10,313 bases of DNA from Rickettsiales bacterium. GTDB taxonomy: Bacteria > Pseudomonadota > Alphaproteobacteria > Rickettsiales > UBA8987. Under the pieces are notes generated by a model that saw nothing but the letters and a program-made list of their open reading frames with translations, did no database searches and was not told the DNA's origin. Location: NCBI GenBank assembly GCA_028282625.1, contig JANQHP010000039.1, positions 1 through 10,313 of the forward strand. The letters run 5' to 3'. Numbering within the stretch: the first letter of the stretch is position 1; every line of letters begins with the position of its first letter. Below are positions 1 to 6,343 of this stretch, piece by piece. A program made the position numbers and the translations under genes.

Positions 1-615
<615 letters not shown>

Positions 616-913
616 TGATCCCTACTTCAAAAGAATTTAAGTAGGTATAATATATTGTTCAAATCACCCGAAAGTGTTTTGAGAATATCTTCACCCACAC
701 ACTGCTTATTTGTCTTAAATTTCAAAGATAAATAAAAGCTGCAGTGCGTGAGTCGTAATGTATTACGCGCACCTGCTGCCTTCACTTATCGTGCTATTAT
801 TCTACTATGTCACACAGCGCGTTTTGCTTGGGCGGTGGATCACCGAAGCCCTCAAGCAAAACTAAAGCCCTTCTTGTTTAAGGGAGGAAGTTCCTCACCT
901 CCTGCAAGAAGGG
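616..913 (-). promoter_or_regulatory. Structured 16S rRNA leader with boxA-like element
   Basis: This ~300-nt transcribed leader lies between the predicted start point (about 913) and the mature 16S 5' end. Visible inverted repeats: a perfect 9-bp stem (868-876 with 905-913) starting right at the predicted 5' end of the transcript; inside it an AG-rich dyad (884-896); a perfect 10-bp stem (821-830 with 853-862) with an inner 5-bp hairpin (833-837 with 841-845); CGTAAT/ATTACG (754-759 with 762-767) with an outer 5-bp arm (744-748 with 768-772); and a perfect 7-bp stem (621-627 with 639-645) just upstream of the mature end, suitable as part of a processing stalk. The minus-strand sequence ATCTTTGAAATTTAA (complement of about 716-730) resembles the boxA antitermination sequence of alphaproteobacterial rrn leaders. 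The hairpins are seen directly. The roles in antitermination and processing are inferred from known rrn leaders. Confidence 0.6.
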
Positions 914-919
914 AGGCTG

Positions 920-948
920 TTTATACGCAGCCCTTAAGCCCCTGTCAA
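920..948 (-). promoter_or_regulatory. rrn sigma-70 promoter
   Basis: On the minus strand a consensus -35 TTGACA (complement of 943-948) is followed by exactly 17 nt and a -10 TATAAA (complement of 920-925). The start point would fall near 913. The sequence just upstream of the -35 on the same strand is A-rich (AAAGAAAAAT, around 971-982), as in UP elements. Direction and position make it the 16S promoter, with a leader of about 300 nt. The spacer also carries GC-rich sequence near the -10, a feature often linked to stringent control of rrn promoters, but this is only suggestive. Confidence 0.75.
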
Positions 949-1114
949 CGGGTTTATTGCACGCATGTGCATTTTTCTTTGCAAGAAGTCTCTTGGGCAT
1001 CCAAACCTTTCCATGATGGTGTATGGTGCACCAAGGCGGCATGTGGGGGTGGGCCCGAAGAGGATGTGAAGGCAGCGCAAAGCTGCCCCACTATGACACA
1101 GCCCAGAAAAAGAC

Positions 1115-1144
1115 TTGCATCGACAATACAAACCATATTATACA
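1115..1144 (+). promoter_or_regulatory. Candidate promoter of the secreted Cys-rich protein gene
   Basis: A possible -35 TTGCAT (1115-1120) and -10 TATACA (1139-1144), 18 nt apart, lie about 117 nt before the start codon of the plus-strand gene. The rest of the 949-1260 spacer holds a GGCAGC/GCTGCC hairpin (1071-1087) and two perfect 10-bp palindromes (TGGTGCACCA at 1024-1033, TACCATGGTA at 1219-1228) that could be operator sites. I see no convincing gene in the spacer. This is a weak call based on box similarity alone. Confidence 0.3.
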
Positions 1145-1260
1145 CCAAAAAGATGTTTTATAAGGACGTGGCTGGGGTGCCCTATATGCCCTGCCGCTTT
1201 ATTCTACATCCAAAACCATACCATGGTACATTTTTCTAGTAATAATAACAGGGGTTTAAA

Positions 1261-2049
1261 ATGATTTCTCTACAAAAAACGGCCTTCTTCTATGTGGGTT
1301 TGATGCTTTCTCTTTTGGTGTATTCTCCGTATGCAGTCGCGGTCGAGTGTCATGCATCTTGGGCTGGACCAACGTGCAACCATACCAGTACGTTGCGCGA
1401 AATTGAGTGTAAAATTGAAGTGGTTGGCCCGCAAAACCCTCAGCAACATGTCTTGACGCAAGGGGAAATTAGTAATTGTGAGTTACATTCCGGGCCGGTC
1501 ACCGACATTAATGATTGCCCCACCCGCACGAATTATGACGGGGATGAATGGCACAGCTGCAAAGACATGCTGGTGAATGTGGGCCCTATCGGCTACACTT
1601 TTGATTGCAACGTGACCTGCGGCAATGGACAAAGTTTCCATAAAGAAATAAAGCCGGGTCACGTTCCTTATGCGCAGGCCACCTCCACGGCGTCAACGGA
1701 CTGTCAAAACTTTAAATTGGATAAAGAGGATAGCTTTGGCACATGCTATCGCCGTGATGACGATGGTCTGCATGCCATTCGTTCGATTGATTCCAAGTCG
1801 CTTTGCACGGATCTCGCGGTCGGATGCCCACCAGAAGATGACAATAACAACCCCAACAATCCAGGAGGCGGCTCCGACCCCAACATCACCACCGGATCCT
1901 CTAACCCAGATGGCGACGGAGGAGGCGACCACTTCGGACCTTGCAACTTTTTTCAGCATCCCAACTTCCCTTATTGCTGCCTGCATGGTCATGAAGGGTT
2001 CCAGTGTATTGAGGGACCAGATGGGCCGGATGCCTCGAACAATTTGTAA
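1261..2049 (+). CDS. Secreted cysteine-rich protein of unknown function
   Basis: I do not recognise the family. The 262-residue product begins with a clear Sec signal peptide: K6, a hydrophobic core at about 8-22, and an AVA cleavage site after A27. All 16 cysteines (30, 39, 50, 73, 86, 100, 116, 120, 148, 162, 182, 189, 228, 239, 240, 249) lie in the mature part. Their even number and export suggest a protein held by disulfide bonds in the periplasm, at the surface or outside the cell. Residues 192-226 form a low-complexity Asp/Asn/Pro/Gly linker that separates a 14- to 15-kDa-plus N-terminal region from a small C-terminal Cys knot-like segment (228-249, with a CC pair). The start is supported by AGGGG at 1250-1254, 6 nt before ATG. 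It is the only plus-strand gene and stands alone, diverging from the rrn promoter. Function is open; a secreted effector, adhesin or inhibitor are all possible. Confidence 0.8.
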   Translation: MISLQKTAFFYVGLMLSLLVYSPYAVAVECHASWAGPTCNHTSTLREIECKIEVVGPQNPQQHVLTQGEISNCELHSGPVTDINDCPTRTNYDGDEWHSCKDMLVNVGPIGYTFDCNVTCGNGQSFHKEIKPGHVPYAQATSTASTDCQNFKLDKEDSFGTCYRRDDDGLHAIRSIDSKSLCTDLAVGCPPEDDNNNPNNPGGGSDPNITTGSSNPDGDGGGDHFGPCNFFQHPNFPYCCLHGHEGFQCIEGPDGPDASNNL

Positions 2050-2080
2050 GCGCTGGGTGGGGTAGTGCGTTGTTTGAGCA

Positions 2081-2104
2081 GGGGTCTTAACCCCTTAAGG
2101 CCCC
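2081..2104. repeat. GC-rich hairpin after the Cys-rich gene
   Basis: GGGGTCTTAA (2081-2090) pairs with TTAAGGCCCC (2095-2104) around a CCCC loop, with one G.T wobble. It lies 32 nt after the upstream stop codon. No T-run follows on the plus strand, so it is not a standard intrinsic terminator. Its core resembles the hairpin at 2235-2256, suggesting related repeat copies. Two further perfect 6-bp hairpins follow: CGGCAC/GTGCCG (2107-2122) and GCACAC/GTGTGC (2142-2156). Confidence 0.5.
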
Positions 2105-2121
2105 GCCGGCACACGAGTGCC

Positions 2122-2143
2122 GCGTCGCTTCGCTCCTAGTCGC
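2122..2143. repeat. Intergenic direct repeat, copy 1 (22 nt)
   Basis: The 22-nt box beginning GCGTCGCTTCGCTCCTA occurs here and again at 2329-2350 in the same orientation, with 21 of 22 positions identical. Both copies lie inside hairpin-rich, C-rich spacer sequence and each follows a CCTTAACCCC-type hairpin, so they look like two diverged copies of one composite repeat unit. Confidence 0.7.
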
Positions 2144-2171
2144 ACACGATGTGTGCTCCGGGGAAGTTCCA

Positions 2172-2224
2172 CTCACCGCCCCCATATCCCCTCTTCCCCA
2201 TGGGGGAGAGGGTTAGGGGGTGAG
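2172..2224. repeat. REP-like long imperfect palindrome
   Basis: CCCTCTTCCCC (2189-2199) pairs with GGGGGAGAGGG (2202-2212) with one wobble and a 2-nt AT centre. CTCACC (2172-2177) pairs with GGTGAG (2219-2224) as an outer arm. The GGGGAGAGGGTTAGGG(G)TGAGG pattern is of the type often seen as dispersed intergenic repeats in proteobacterial genomes. Whether it is dispersed in this genome cannot be told from one window. Confidence 0.55.
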
Positions 2225-2234
2225 GGGGTGTTCT

Positions 2235-2256
2235 TTATATAAGAAAAGGGGGCCTT
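2235..2256. terminator. Possible bidirectional intrinsic terminator
   Basis: A perfect 8-bp stem AAAGGGGG/CCCCCTTT (2235-2242 with 2249-2256) encloses the 6-nt loop CCTTAA. The plus strand continues TTTAAAT. Read on the minus strand, the stem runs into TTTTCTTATATAA. It could therefore end transcripts of the convergent pair, the Cys-rich gene from the left and ogt from the right. It is also related in sequence to the 2081-2104 hairpin and may simply be a repeat copy doing terminator duty. Confidence 0.5.
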
Positions 2257-2295
2257 AACCCCCTTTAAATCCCCCGCCCTCGCATAAGCTTCCCC

Positions 2296-2326
2296 CTACG
2301 CTCGCAAGCGAGCTACGGAGGACAGG
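2296..2326 (+). repeat. CTACG-N-CTACGG-ACAGG repeat, copy A
   Basis: This 31-nt element has CTACG, a perfect GCTCGC-AA-GCGAGC hairpin (2300-2313), then CTACGGAGGACAGG. A diverged copy lies inverted at 2464-2492 (minus strand: CTACG, TACTGCGTA, CTACGGCAAGACAGG). The shared frame with a variable centre resembles a small dispersed palindromic element. Confidence 0.45.
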
Positions 2327-2328
2327 CG

Positions 2329-2350
2329 GCGTCGCTTCGCTCCTACTCGC
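2329..2350. repeat. Intergenic direct repeat, copy 2 (22 nt)
   Basis: This is the second copy of the box at 2122-2143, with 21 of 22 positions identical. It is followed at once by GCGGG-CTTA-CCCGC (2349-2362), so the region downstream of each copy is again a hairpin (GCACAC-GAT-GTGTGC after copy 1) although the stem sequences differ. That the structure is kept while the sequence changes would fit a palindromic repeat family. Confidence 0.65.
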
Positions 2351-2367
2351 GGGCTTACCCGCTCCTT

Positions 2368-2390
2368 AGGAGGTGCCCATGTCACCTCCT
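2368..2390. repeat. Perfect 8-bp hairpin
   Basis: AGGAGGTG (2368-2375) pairs perfectly with CACCTCCT (2383-2390) around a 7-nt loop. It overlaps a small CTCCT/AGGAG dyad (2362-2372), so two alternative foldings are possible. No T-run follows on either strand. Confidence 0.5.
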
Positions 2391-2421
2391 CATCCATCTA
2401 TCATCCATTCTCTATTCTCTA

Positions 2422-2516
2422 TCATCCGCCTGCGGGAGAGAGGGTGGGCACAACGTGCCCGGGCCTGTCTTGCCGTAGTACGCAGTACGTAGGCGGATGA
2501 GGGGTTTTACTTTTTT
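2422..2516 (+). repeat. Terminal inverted repeat element ending in a T-run
   Basis: TCATCCGCCT (2422-2431) and AGGCGGATGA (2491-2500) form a perfect 10-bp inverted repeat 79 nt across. Inside lie the hairpin GGGCAC-AAC-GTGCCC (2446-2460) and the inverted copy B of the CTACG repeat (2464-2492). The plus strand then continues GGGGTTTTACTTTTTT (2501-2516). It could be a miniature mobile element, or the 3' end of a structured plus-strand transcript with terminator-like tail. The sequence alone does not decide. Confidence 0.45.
2464..2492 (-). repeat. CTACG-N-CTACGG-ACAGG repeat, copy B
   Basis: This is the inverted, diverged partner of 2296-2326. Both share CTACG at one end and CTACGG-(3 nt)-GACAGG at the other, with different central sequence. 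It is nested within the 2422-2500 inverted repeat. Confidence 0.4.
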
Positions 2517-2555
2517 AGGTGCGTGATGGCAGGTGCCGCCTTGGACGCAGCGCGC

Positions 2556-3059
2556 TTAAGCGGCCTGTTTTTGTGGAGCTTGGACGTACGATGTGGAAGC
2601 GCGGTGCTGGGCTTCATGCGCAAGCAGCTGCTCTTTCATCTTCAGCCCGTAAGCATAGCCACCCAAACTTCCATCGCCTGCGATCACCCGGTGGCAGGGC
2701 ACGATCAGCGCGATCTTGTTGGCACCGCAAGCGCTGCCCACCGCGCGGGCTGCTCCCGACCGGCCCAACTGCTTAGCCAGCGCGCCGTAACTGATCGCCT
2801 GCCCATAAGGCAGCGTCTGCAGCGCCTGCCACACCTCCAGCTGAAAACCGGTGCCAGTAAACGCAAGCGGCAGGTCAAAATCCTGCAATTGACCAGCATC
2901 ATAAGCCGCAATCTGCGCGGCGGCTTCGCGGTAAAGCGCCTCGTCTTCCGGCGCATAGGTGCCCAGCGTCACGGCCTGCTCCACCGCACCTGGTGGCACG
3001 GAGGCTGCCGCACGCACACCTACAATGTTTCCATTCTCAATGGTGATATCCCATGGCAT
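2556..3059 (-). CDS. ogt: Methylated-DNA--protein-cysteine S-methyltransferase (Ogt/AGT family)
   Basis: This suicide DNA-repair enzyme moves alkyl groups from O6-alkylguanine (and O4-alkylthymine) in DNA to its own cysteine. The 167-residue product has the full family signature: a variable N-terminal domain (1-70), then the DNA-binding and active-site domain with FQLEVWQAL (72-80), PYGQAISYGALA (84-95), the arginine-finger segment RAVGSACGAN (R105), the active-site IVPCHRVI (C122, H123), and GDGSLGGYAYGLKMKEQLL. Its length is normal for Ogt. The start is supported by GGGAG 6 nt before ATG. It follows the unknown gene 3098-3853 by 38 nt on the same strand and probably shares its transcript. 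No Ada-type regulatory domain is present. The family call is firm. The Ogt rather than Ada-C name rests on the single-domain build. Confidence 0.95.
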   Translation of the reverse strand: MPWDITIENGNIVGVRAAASVPPGAVEQAVTLGTYAPEDEALYREAAAQIAAYDAGQLQDFDLPLAFTGTGFQLEVWQALQTLPYGQAISYGALAKQLGRSGAARAVGSACGANKIALIVPCHRVIAGDGSLGGYAYGLKMKEQLLAHEAQHRASTSYVQAPQKQAA

Positions 3060-3097
3060 TTTTTCTCTCCCTTTTGTGTATCGTCTCTTTATACACC

Positions 3098-3853
3098 CTA
3101 ACGGCCAATCCTGCCACCCCGATCACTCGTGAGAGGATTTCTTTCCTGCGCCAACCCTTCCACAAATTTCTTAGACCTTTCCCCATCCGCGCCGGGGCCG
3201 CCGCTTTGCCCACGCTGGGCACTGCGGCCTTCCCTCCATTGCCCGATGGCACCCTGCAAGCGCGCATCGGCCACTTCGTGCTCTTGACCTAACAAAGTCA
3301 CCCTCGCCTCGCCGATATAATCCAGCAGCTGGTTCCACCCTTCTTGTGTAAACAGGAACGAGTAGGAGCGCCCGCTATCACCACCATCATGCGAAATCAC
3401 TTTACTCTGTGCCCGCAATCCTTGCGCCGCATCTATAGTAGTGCGGATGCCTGCATCTTCTATGAGTATACGTATCAGCGTAAAGTTAAAATCTGTTATG
3501 TTTGCGTTCGTGCGTATCATTAAGTGAGTATCCTGATGCATCGATACTTGCGGACTGACCGATGGAATGGTGAGCGCAAAAGGAAACCCTTCTCTTTTAT
3601 GGTAACTGAGCACATCACGCTCTTTCGCATGCGCTAAATCAAGCCCTGCGTTAACGATTTCTTCCAAAAGAACACGGACCGCTTTCATCGCCTCTTCAGG
3701 ACCTTCGTTCTTAGGCTTTGCCGTTGATAGGTCAGGGCTTTCAACAGATCTCGCTTCTTTAAGCACCCTTTGCGTCGCTTCCATAAATTGTTTAGCAAGA
3801 GCCTGATCCGCCAATTGCTGCAGTACCGTTTTTTTGCCTGGTTTTTCGTCCAT
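3098..3853 (-). CDS. Conserved-looking hypothetical protein, cysteine-free
   Basis: I do not recognise this 251-residue protein. There is no signal peptide or membrane segment, and no cysteine. The N-terminal ~80 residues are Lys/Glu/Ala-rich and likely helical. The middle (about 88-180) alternates hydrophobic beta-like stretches (FPFALTIP, THLMIRT, DFNFTLIRILIE, SYSFLF) with polar turns and reads like a folded cytoplasmic domain. The C-terminus from about 205 is Gly/Arg/Ser-rich and disordered-looking, but carries KKFVEGLAQER (228-238), which resembles TFQDVLAEER near the C-terminus of the unknown gene at 9159. The start has AGAGG about 7 nt before ATG. A weak promoter candidate (TTGCTG, 17 nt, TAATGT; complement of 3910-3938) lies upstream. 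The gene precedes ogt by 38 nt. Its function cannot be stated. Confidence 0.75.
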   Translation of the reverse strand: MDEKPGKKTVLQQLADQALAKQFMEATQRVLKEARSVESPDLSTAKPKNEGPEEAMKAVRVLLEEIVNAGLDLAHAKERDVLSYHKREGFPFALTIPSVSPQVSMHQDTHLMIRTNANITDFNFTLIRILIEDAGIRTTIDAAQGLRAQSKVISHDGGDSGRSYSFLFTQEGWNQLLDYIGEARVTLLGQEHEVADARLQGAIGQWREGRSAQRGQSGGPGADGERSKKFVEGLAQERNPLTSDRGGRIGR

Positions 3854-3989
3854 GGTTGCCTCTGTTTTCTTAAGGGAGGTTGTGTTTTCACCACAACTTT
3901 AACATGAAAACATTAGCAAAATATTAAACCAACAGCAATCCTATCGGCATAAGATCGATGCGGCAGGGAAAAGGGGTTCACGCCATAAC

Positions 3990-4248
3990 CTAGATGTAAC
4001 ATCTAGACACGATACCCACACGATCCATTTTGTGCCGAAAATTGTCCTTTTTTTAAGAACCGGAGCGCAGAAAAAGGTGGTTTAGGCCCTACTCTTTCAT
4101 GCTTTATGCGGTGGATTTTGGATGATTTTGAAGCCGAAAATACACTGAGATTTTTGAGCATAGTGGGGCTATGTGAATAAAATCGAGGGGTATTTGCAGG
4201 CCAAAAGCACCAAAAGACACCCATAAATGGGTGGGAGAGTAGGGTCTA
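3990..4248. repeat. Repeat-like element in the 3854-4271 spacer
   Basis: The 418-nt spacer after lpdA holds no gene I trust. It contains a perfect 8-bp dyad CTAGATGT-A-ACATCTAG (3990-4006), and a 13-bp inverted repeat with one mismatch, TAGGCCCTACTCT (4083-4095) against AGAGTAGGGTCTA (4236-4248). Between them is a perfect CACCCAT/ATGGGTG hairpin (4218-4233). A 73-codon open frame on the minus strand (4003-4224) begins inside that hairpin. Its Ser/Lys/Phe-rich product has no domain I recognise and no good ribosome-binding site. Open frames of this type commonly come from dispersed intergenic repeats, so I annotate the stretch as a possible repeat rather than a gene. Confidence 0.4.
4212..4233 (-). 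terminator. Likely intrinsic terminator of the lpdA operon
   Basis: Read on the minus strand, 39 nt beyond the lpdA stop codon, CACCCAT-TT-ATGGGTG forms a short perfect stem and is followed by TCTTTTGG. The stem is only 7 bp (in practice 4-6 bp, as a 2-nt loop is too tight) and the T-run is interrupted, so it would be a weak terminator. Its position between lpdA and the next transcription unit supports the role. Confidence 0.4.
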
Positions 4249-4271
4249 GGCCAAAAAGGGCGTGTGGATTG

Positions 4272-5699
4272 CTAGATATGCAGAGCGCGGTCGTAAGCTT
4301 CTAACACCGACTCATGCAGCATTTCTGAAAGCGTTGGGTGCGGGAACACCGTATGCATCAGCTCGGCTTCGGTCAGTTCGGAGCTCAGTGCCAGCGCAAA
4401 GCTGTGGATCAGCTCGGTGACTTCTGCGCCCACCATATGCGCACCAAGCAGCGCGCCGGTGTTGGCATCAAACAGCGTTTTGATCATCCCCTCAGACTTG
4501 CCACTTGCCAGCGCCTTGCCATTGCCCAGAAACGGGAAACGCCCAACCTTGACCTTATTATAGCCTGCCGCTTTGGCCGCTGCCTCGCTTAAGCCCACGC
4601 TCGCAATTTGCGGGTAGGTATAGGTACAGCCTGGAATATGGCTGGTTTTCAGCGGATGCGGGTCCACCAGCTTGTTGCCCTGCTTTTTCGCAATGGCCTC
4701 TACGCAGATGATGCCCTCATGGCTTGCCTTGTGCGCGAGCCAGGGGCCCGCCACCAGATCGCCAATCGCATAGATGCCCGGCTCGCCCGTCTCAAGCCAG
4801 GGATCCACCGCCACATGCCCGCGCTCGGTAGCCACGCCGGTGCCTTCCAGCCCCAAGCCTTCAATATTGGGTACAATGCCGACGGCCACAATCACGCGGT
4901 CAAAGCTCTGCTCCTTCGCCTTGCCTTCCACTTCCAGCGTGGCTTTCACACCCTGCTTGCTACTTTTGAGCGCTTTCACGCCCGCCTTGGTGTGGATCTT
5001 CATGCCTTGTGCCTCAAAGGCTTGATGCGCCTGCGCCGATATTTCTTCATCTTCGGCCGGCAGGATGCGATCTGCCACTTCCACCACCGTGGTCGGCACG
5101 CCAAGTTGGGTATAGAAGCTTGCAAACTCCATCCCGATCGCGCCACTGCCAATGACCAGCAGCGACTTTGGCGCGCTTTCAGGCACCAGCGCGTCGCGAT
5201 AGGTCACAATATGTTTGCCATCCGGCTCAAGACCCGGCAACACGCGTGCCCTTGCACCCGTCGCTAAAATAATATGCGGCGCCTGCACATCCGCCACCTT
5301 CTTCGCGTTTTTTTCCGCGCTTTCCATCACACGCACCGCGCCCTTGCCGCTCAAACTCCCATGCCCGGTGATCACCTCCACCTGGTGCTTTTTCATCAGA
5401 TGCCCGATCCCGCCGGTCAGCTGCGCGGAAACTTCGCGCGAGCGCTTCACCATCTTCTTGATATCAAAGCTCACCTCACCCACCTGCACGCCAAAGGCCT
5501 CGGCCTCCTTCACCGCACGGTAGGTTTCTGCACTTTTCAGCAGCGCCTTGGTGGGGATGCAGCCCCAATTCAGGCACACCCCGCCCAGATGCTCGCGCTC
5601 CACCAGCGCGACCTTCATACCCAGCTGACTCGCACGAATCGCGGCCACATACCCGCCGGGCCCCCCGCCGATGATGATGATGTCATGTGTGTTGGTCAT
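4272..5699 (-). CDS. lpdA: Dihydrolipoamide dehydrogenase (E3)
   Basis: E3 reoxidises the dihydrolipoyl arm of E2 with FAD and passes electrons to NAD+, in the pyruvate (and often 2-oxoglutarate) dehydrogenase complex in the cytoplasm. The 475-residue product is full length. It shows the FAD-binding IIIIGGGPGGYVAAIRA (7-23), the redox-active disulfide GGVCLNWGCIPTK (C42/C47), the NAD-binding VIGSGAIGMEFA (182-193), the second FAD segment YAIGDL (310-315), and the C-terminal catalytic dyad FPHPTLSE (H454, E459) given by the partner subunit. GGAG lies 8 nt before ATG, inside the end of the upstream toxin gene, whose TGA overlaps this ATG in ATGA. Expression is therefore probably coupled to that of the toxin. 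No residue is missing. Assignment to the PDH complex rests on pdhC lying 0.7 kb upstream. Confidence 0.97.
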   Translation of the reverse strand: MTNTHDIIIIGGGPGGYVAAIRASQLGMKVALVEREHLGGVCLNWGCIPTKALLKSAETYRAVKEAEAFGVQVGEVSFDIKKMVKRSREVSAQLTGGIGHLMKKHQVEVITGHGSLSGKGAVRVMESAEKNAKKVADVQAPHIILATGARARVLPGLEPDGKHIVTYRDALVPESAPKSLLVIGSGAIGMEFASFYTQLGVPTTVVEVADRILPAEDEEISAQAHQAFEAQGMKIHTKAGVKALKSSKQGVKATLEVEGKAKEQSFDRVIVAVGIVPNIEGLGLEGTGVATERGHVAVDPWLETGEPGIYAIGDLVAGPWLAHKASHEGIICVEAIAKKQGNKLVDPHPLKTSHIPGCTYTYPQIASVGLSEAAAKAAGYNKVKVGRFPFLGNGKALASGKSEGMIKTLFDANTGALLGAHMVGAEVTELIHSFALALSSELTEAELMHTVFPHPTLSEMLHESVLEAYDRALHI

Positions 5700-6061
5700 G
5701 AATCTTTCTCCTGCATCTTTTTTGCTTGTTGCATCACTTTTTCTAAGGGCGGCAAATCATTCTGAATAGTTTGCCACACTATCTCGGGGCTTATTGTACC
5801 CAAATAATCATGGACCAACACATTTCTAAAATCCGCAATATCTTGCCACGGGATGTCCGGGAATTGGTCTTTCACGACAGAAGAAAGGCGTTGTGTGCTT
5901 TCGGCCATAATGTGCAGGGTGCGTAATATAGCGGCTTGAATCGTGGCATTCTCTATAAAGCCCTGATAGGGTGTTTGATCTTCCTTGCGTTGGTCCAGAT
6001 GTTGCCTCACCGCTTCCATGCAGTCTAATATATGTAATATATACACACGATCGCGGTTCAT
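5696..6061 (-). CDS. hepT: HEPN-domain RNase toxin, HepT-like (module 1)
   Basis: This 121-residue, helix-rich protein belongs to the HepT/DUF86 HEPN family, the toxin of type VII (HEPN-MNT) toxin-antitoxin systems. The RX4HXY motif is intact in DFRNVLVHDYLG (R79, H84, Y86); R and H are the RNase residues, and in studied HepT proteins the tyrosine is the site AMPylated by the MNT antitoxin. PDIPWQDIADFRN is the family's usual lead-in. The ATG overlaps the antitoxin stop in ATGA, and the gene's own TGA overlaps the lpdA start in ATGA. The lpdA ribosome-binding site (GGAG) lies in its final codons. A hand-counted 60-base sample is about 42% GC against 57% in lpdA, so the module is AT-richer than its host operon, which suggests transfer. 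RNase activity is inferred from the motif, not shown. Confidence 0.9.
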   Translation of the reverse strand: MNRDRVYILHILDCMEAVRQHLDQRKEDQTPYQGFIENATIQAAILRTLHIMAESTQRLSSVVKDQFPDIPWQDIADFRNVLVHDYLGTISPEIVWQTIQNDLPPLEKVMQQAKKMQEKDS

Positions 6062-6339
6062 AACGGGCGTGCTTCTCTTATCACATCGTCACGCATAGCC
6101 CAATAGACATCACTGACCACATCGACCGGACGTTGCAGCAAAAGATGCGCTTCACGCTTAAAGCGCGTCACCTGGACCAAGCTGCAGCCCGGTGCCACAT
6201 CAACCCATAAATCCACATCACTGGCAGGTCCATCTTCACCACGCGCGGCGGTGCCAAACACACGAATATTGGTAATGCCATGCTTTTTGCCTAAAGCCAG
6301 CAACGCCTCACGATGCTCTTGCAATTCATTCCACAGCAT
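6058..6339 (-). CDS. mntA: MNT-domain nucleotidyltransferase antitoxin, MntA-like (module 1)
   Basis: This is a minimal nucleotidyltransferase of 93 residues. Its signature is FGTAARGEDGPASDVDLWVD, i.e. G29-T30, ten residues, D41-x-D43. The family consensus is GS-x10-DxD, so threonine replaces the usual serine. A third acidic residue, D73 in RPVDVV, fits the metal site. In characterised pairs the MNT protein transfers AMP to the toxin's HEPN tyrosine and so neutralises it. I chose the ATG at 6339, not the farther upstream in-frame ATG at 6420, because the longer form would start within pdhC and add 27 Arg/Trp/Cys-rich residues foreign to the family. With this start the gene begins 4 nt after the pdhC stop, with GGTGGG about 8 nt upstream. 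The end EARPL and the ATGA overlap with the HEPN gene match module 2. Confidence 0.88.
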   Translation of the reverse strand: MLWNELQEHREALLALGKKHGITNIRVFGTAARGEDGPASDVDLWVDVAPGCSLVQVTRFKREAHLLLQRPVDVVSDVYWAMRDDVIREARPL

Positions 6340-6343
6340 AGCA

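Noticed and set aside
646..651. TATAAT on the plus strand as a promoter -10
   Set aside because: There is no -35 at a fitting distance and no plus-strand gene follows; the AT-rich site lies inside the 16S leader.
748..1239. 163-codon plus-strand open frame starting at GTG
   Set aside because: It overlaps the rrn leader and promoter on the other strand, has no ribosome-binding site, and its product has no domain or regular secondary-structure pattern.
616..1260. tRNA or other stable RNA gene upstream of 16S
   Set aside because: No T-loop sequence (GGTTCGAATCC type), no RNase P, SRP or 6S RNA core motifs were found; the structure is better explained as rrn leader.
2050..2520. CRISPR array in the repeat-rich spacer
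   Set aside because: Repeats are only two per type, irregularly spaced and mostly palindromic; there are no regular unique spacers and no cas genes.
4003..4224. 73-codon minus-strand frame as a gene
   Set aside because: No ribosome-binding site, start codon inside a hairpin and the frame coincides with inverted repeats; treated as part of a repeat.
5696..6343. RBS-type direct repeat around TA module 1 like that of module 2
   Set aside because: The lpdA start context (CAGGAGAAAGATTCATGACC) is not repeated at the pdhC-mntA junction, so no insertion scar can be claimed for module 1.
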